A stretch of 50,429 bases of DNA from Phytopseudomonas flavescens (GTDB lineage: Bacteria; Pseudomonadota; Gammaproteobacteria; Pseudomonadales; Pseudomonadaceae). The position numbers were made by a program, and so were the translations under genes. Positions 50,084 to 50,429 of this stretch are shown here, one piece after another; position 1 is the stretch's first letter, and the number at the start of each line of letters is the position of its first letter. The stretch spans positions 1 to 50,429 of the forward strand of contig NZ_FNDG01000031.1 in NCBI RefSeq assembly GCF_900100535.1, given 5' to 3'. Under the pieces are notes generated by a model. It was given only the letters and a program-made list of their open reading frames with translations, ran no database searches and was not told where the DNA came from.

Positions 50084-50429
50084 AGATACCGTCTTGCCCG
50101 TTACCTTGCAAGCGCCAATTCGGCATCAAAAGGCATTCCCGATTTCAGCACGCCGTAGGCGATACACAGCAACTTGCGCATCGCCGCGCAGACGATCTGT
50201 TTGCCGGTTTTGCCTTTGGCTCTCATGCGCTCGGCCATTGCCCGTATCGCCGCGTTATGCGTTATGGACACCAAGCCGGGCATATACAGCCCTGCGCGTA
50301 AGATGGCCGAGCCGGTGCGAGATATCCGTGTTTGGCCTTTGAATTTCCCGGACTCCTGTAGCCTGGGATTGAGCCCCGCATAGGCCGTCACAGCACGGCT
50401 GCTGTCAAACCTGTGCAGATCGCCCAGTT
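50084..50429 (-). mobile_element. IS110-family insertion sequence, 3' (right) end only
   Basis: Right end of an IS110 element that continues beyond the window. Read on the IS strand, the transposase stop (50103-50101) is followed by 15-17 bases and the end GACGGTATCT, where CT (50085-50084) is the likely core, then flank ACGAATATCC. The boundary is inferred from the donor guide of the bridge RNA at the left window edge, which repeats ACGGTATC (182-189 versus 50085-50092). Both window ends thus seem to carry the same IS type on the same strand. Confidence 0.75.
50101..50429 (-). CDS. IS110-family transposase, C-terminal fragment cut by window edge
   Basis: The last 108 codons of an IS110 recombinase. 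The fragment contains the transposase_20 (Tnp) domain: HRFDSSRAVTAYAGLNPRL, then SGKFKGQTRISRTGSAILR, YMPGLVSITHNAAIR and GKTGKQIVCAAMRKLLCIAY. This C-terminal domain carries the serine nucleophile used by the family. The N-terminal DEDD part would lie to the right of base 50429. The DEDD start seen at 1-111 is probably from a sibling copy: the two parts do not overlap, and some 170-190 middle residues are missing between them. Confidence 0.92.
   Translation of the reverse strand, partial: LGDLHRFDSSRAVTAYAGLNPRLQESGKFKGQTRISRTGSAILRAGLYMPGLVSITHNAAIRAMAERMRAKGKTGKQIVCAAMRKLLCIAYGVLKSGMPFDAELALAR

Noticed and set aside
49734..50129. N-terminal extension of sotB
   Set aside because: The extension is Arg/Pro-rich, has no membrane segment, and the family length (396) is met from ATG 49733.

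Overview
The window looks like chromosomal DNA of a high-GC gammaproteobacterium, most likely Pseudomonas sensu lato (mendocina/oleovorans/stutzeri-like). The grounds are the D-/L-lysine locus hglS-lysR-amaB-amaA in the arrangement known from P. putida, the BdlA-like PAS chemoreceptors, the DUF2076, DUF3597 and UPF0149 proteins, and many GTAGGGTGGA-type REP hairpins. No rRNA, tRNA or CRISPR array was recognised.

Layout. 1-2160 is a mobile and repeat-rich zone. It holds the 5' end of an IS110 element, whose leader folds as a bridge RNA and which sits in a REP; a broken and an intact REP-associated tyrosine transposase (RAYT); a BRO-N gene; and several paired REPs. 2230-12280 is ordinary chromosome: small membrane proteins, GNAT and GGDEF proteins, D-serine ammonia-lyase with a divergent LysR gene that appears frameshifted, a DUF421 protein, a soluble PAS chemoreceptor and a formate/nitrite-type channel. 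An 853-bp IS5-family element lies at 12517-13369. 13475-21874 carries a methyltransferase, a TPR protein with its lipoprotein partner, an ion channel, a GGDEF protein, two SDR enzymes, a LysR regulator and DUF2076.

22144-28475 is a complete acid-sugar (threonate/erythronate type) catabolic operon: DeoR regulator, then ltnD-otnK-otnC-gntP-otnI behind an AT-rich promoter with a 13-bp inverted repeat. 28805-39747 holds a cupin, HDOD, a membrane chemoreceptor, a divergent XRE/BRO-N pair around a perfect operator, UPF0149, rlhA, a GGDEF protein, a second soluble PAS chemoreceptor and a DCC/DoxX pair. 40409-46585 is the lysine locus, with a shared palindrome upstream of hglS and between lysR and amaB. 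46849-49733 has a quinol-monooxygenase-like protein and mdaB (divergent), a GNAT protein and sotB. The window ends in the 3' end of a second, same-strand IS110 fragment.

The most interesting signal is at the edges. The IS110 leader (137-326) folds into a 5' hairpin, a target-binding loop and a donor-binding loop. Its target guides spell the outer end of the local REP (TGTCCACC-CT-ACG), and its donor guides match the IS ends seen at 332 and 50085. Insertion splits the GTAG tetranucleotide that RAYT enzymes are thought to read. A second unusual feature is a 225-285 bp element with terminal inverted repeats around a pair of REP hairpins. It occurs twice, each time starting at the stop codon of a gene.
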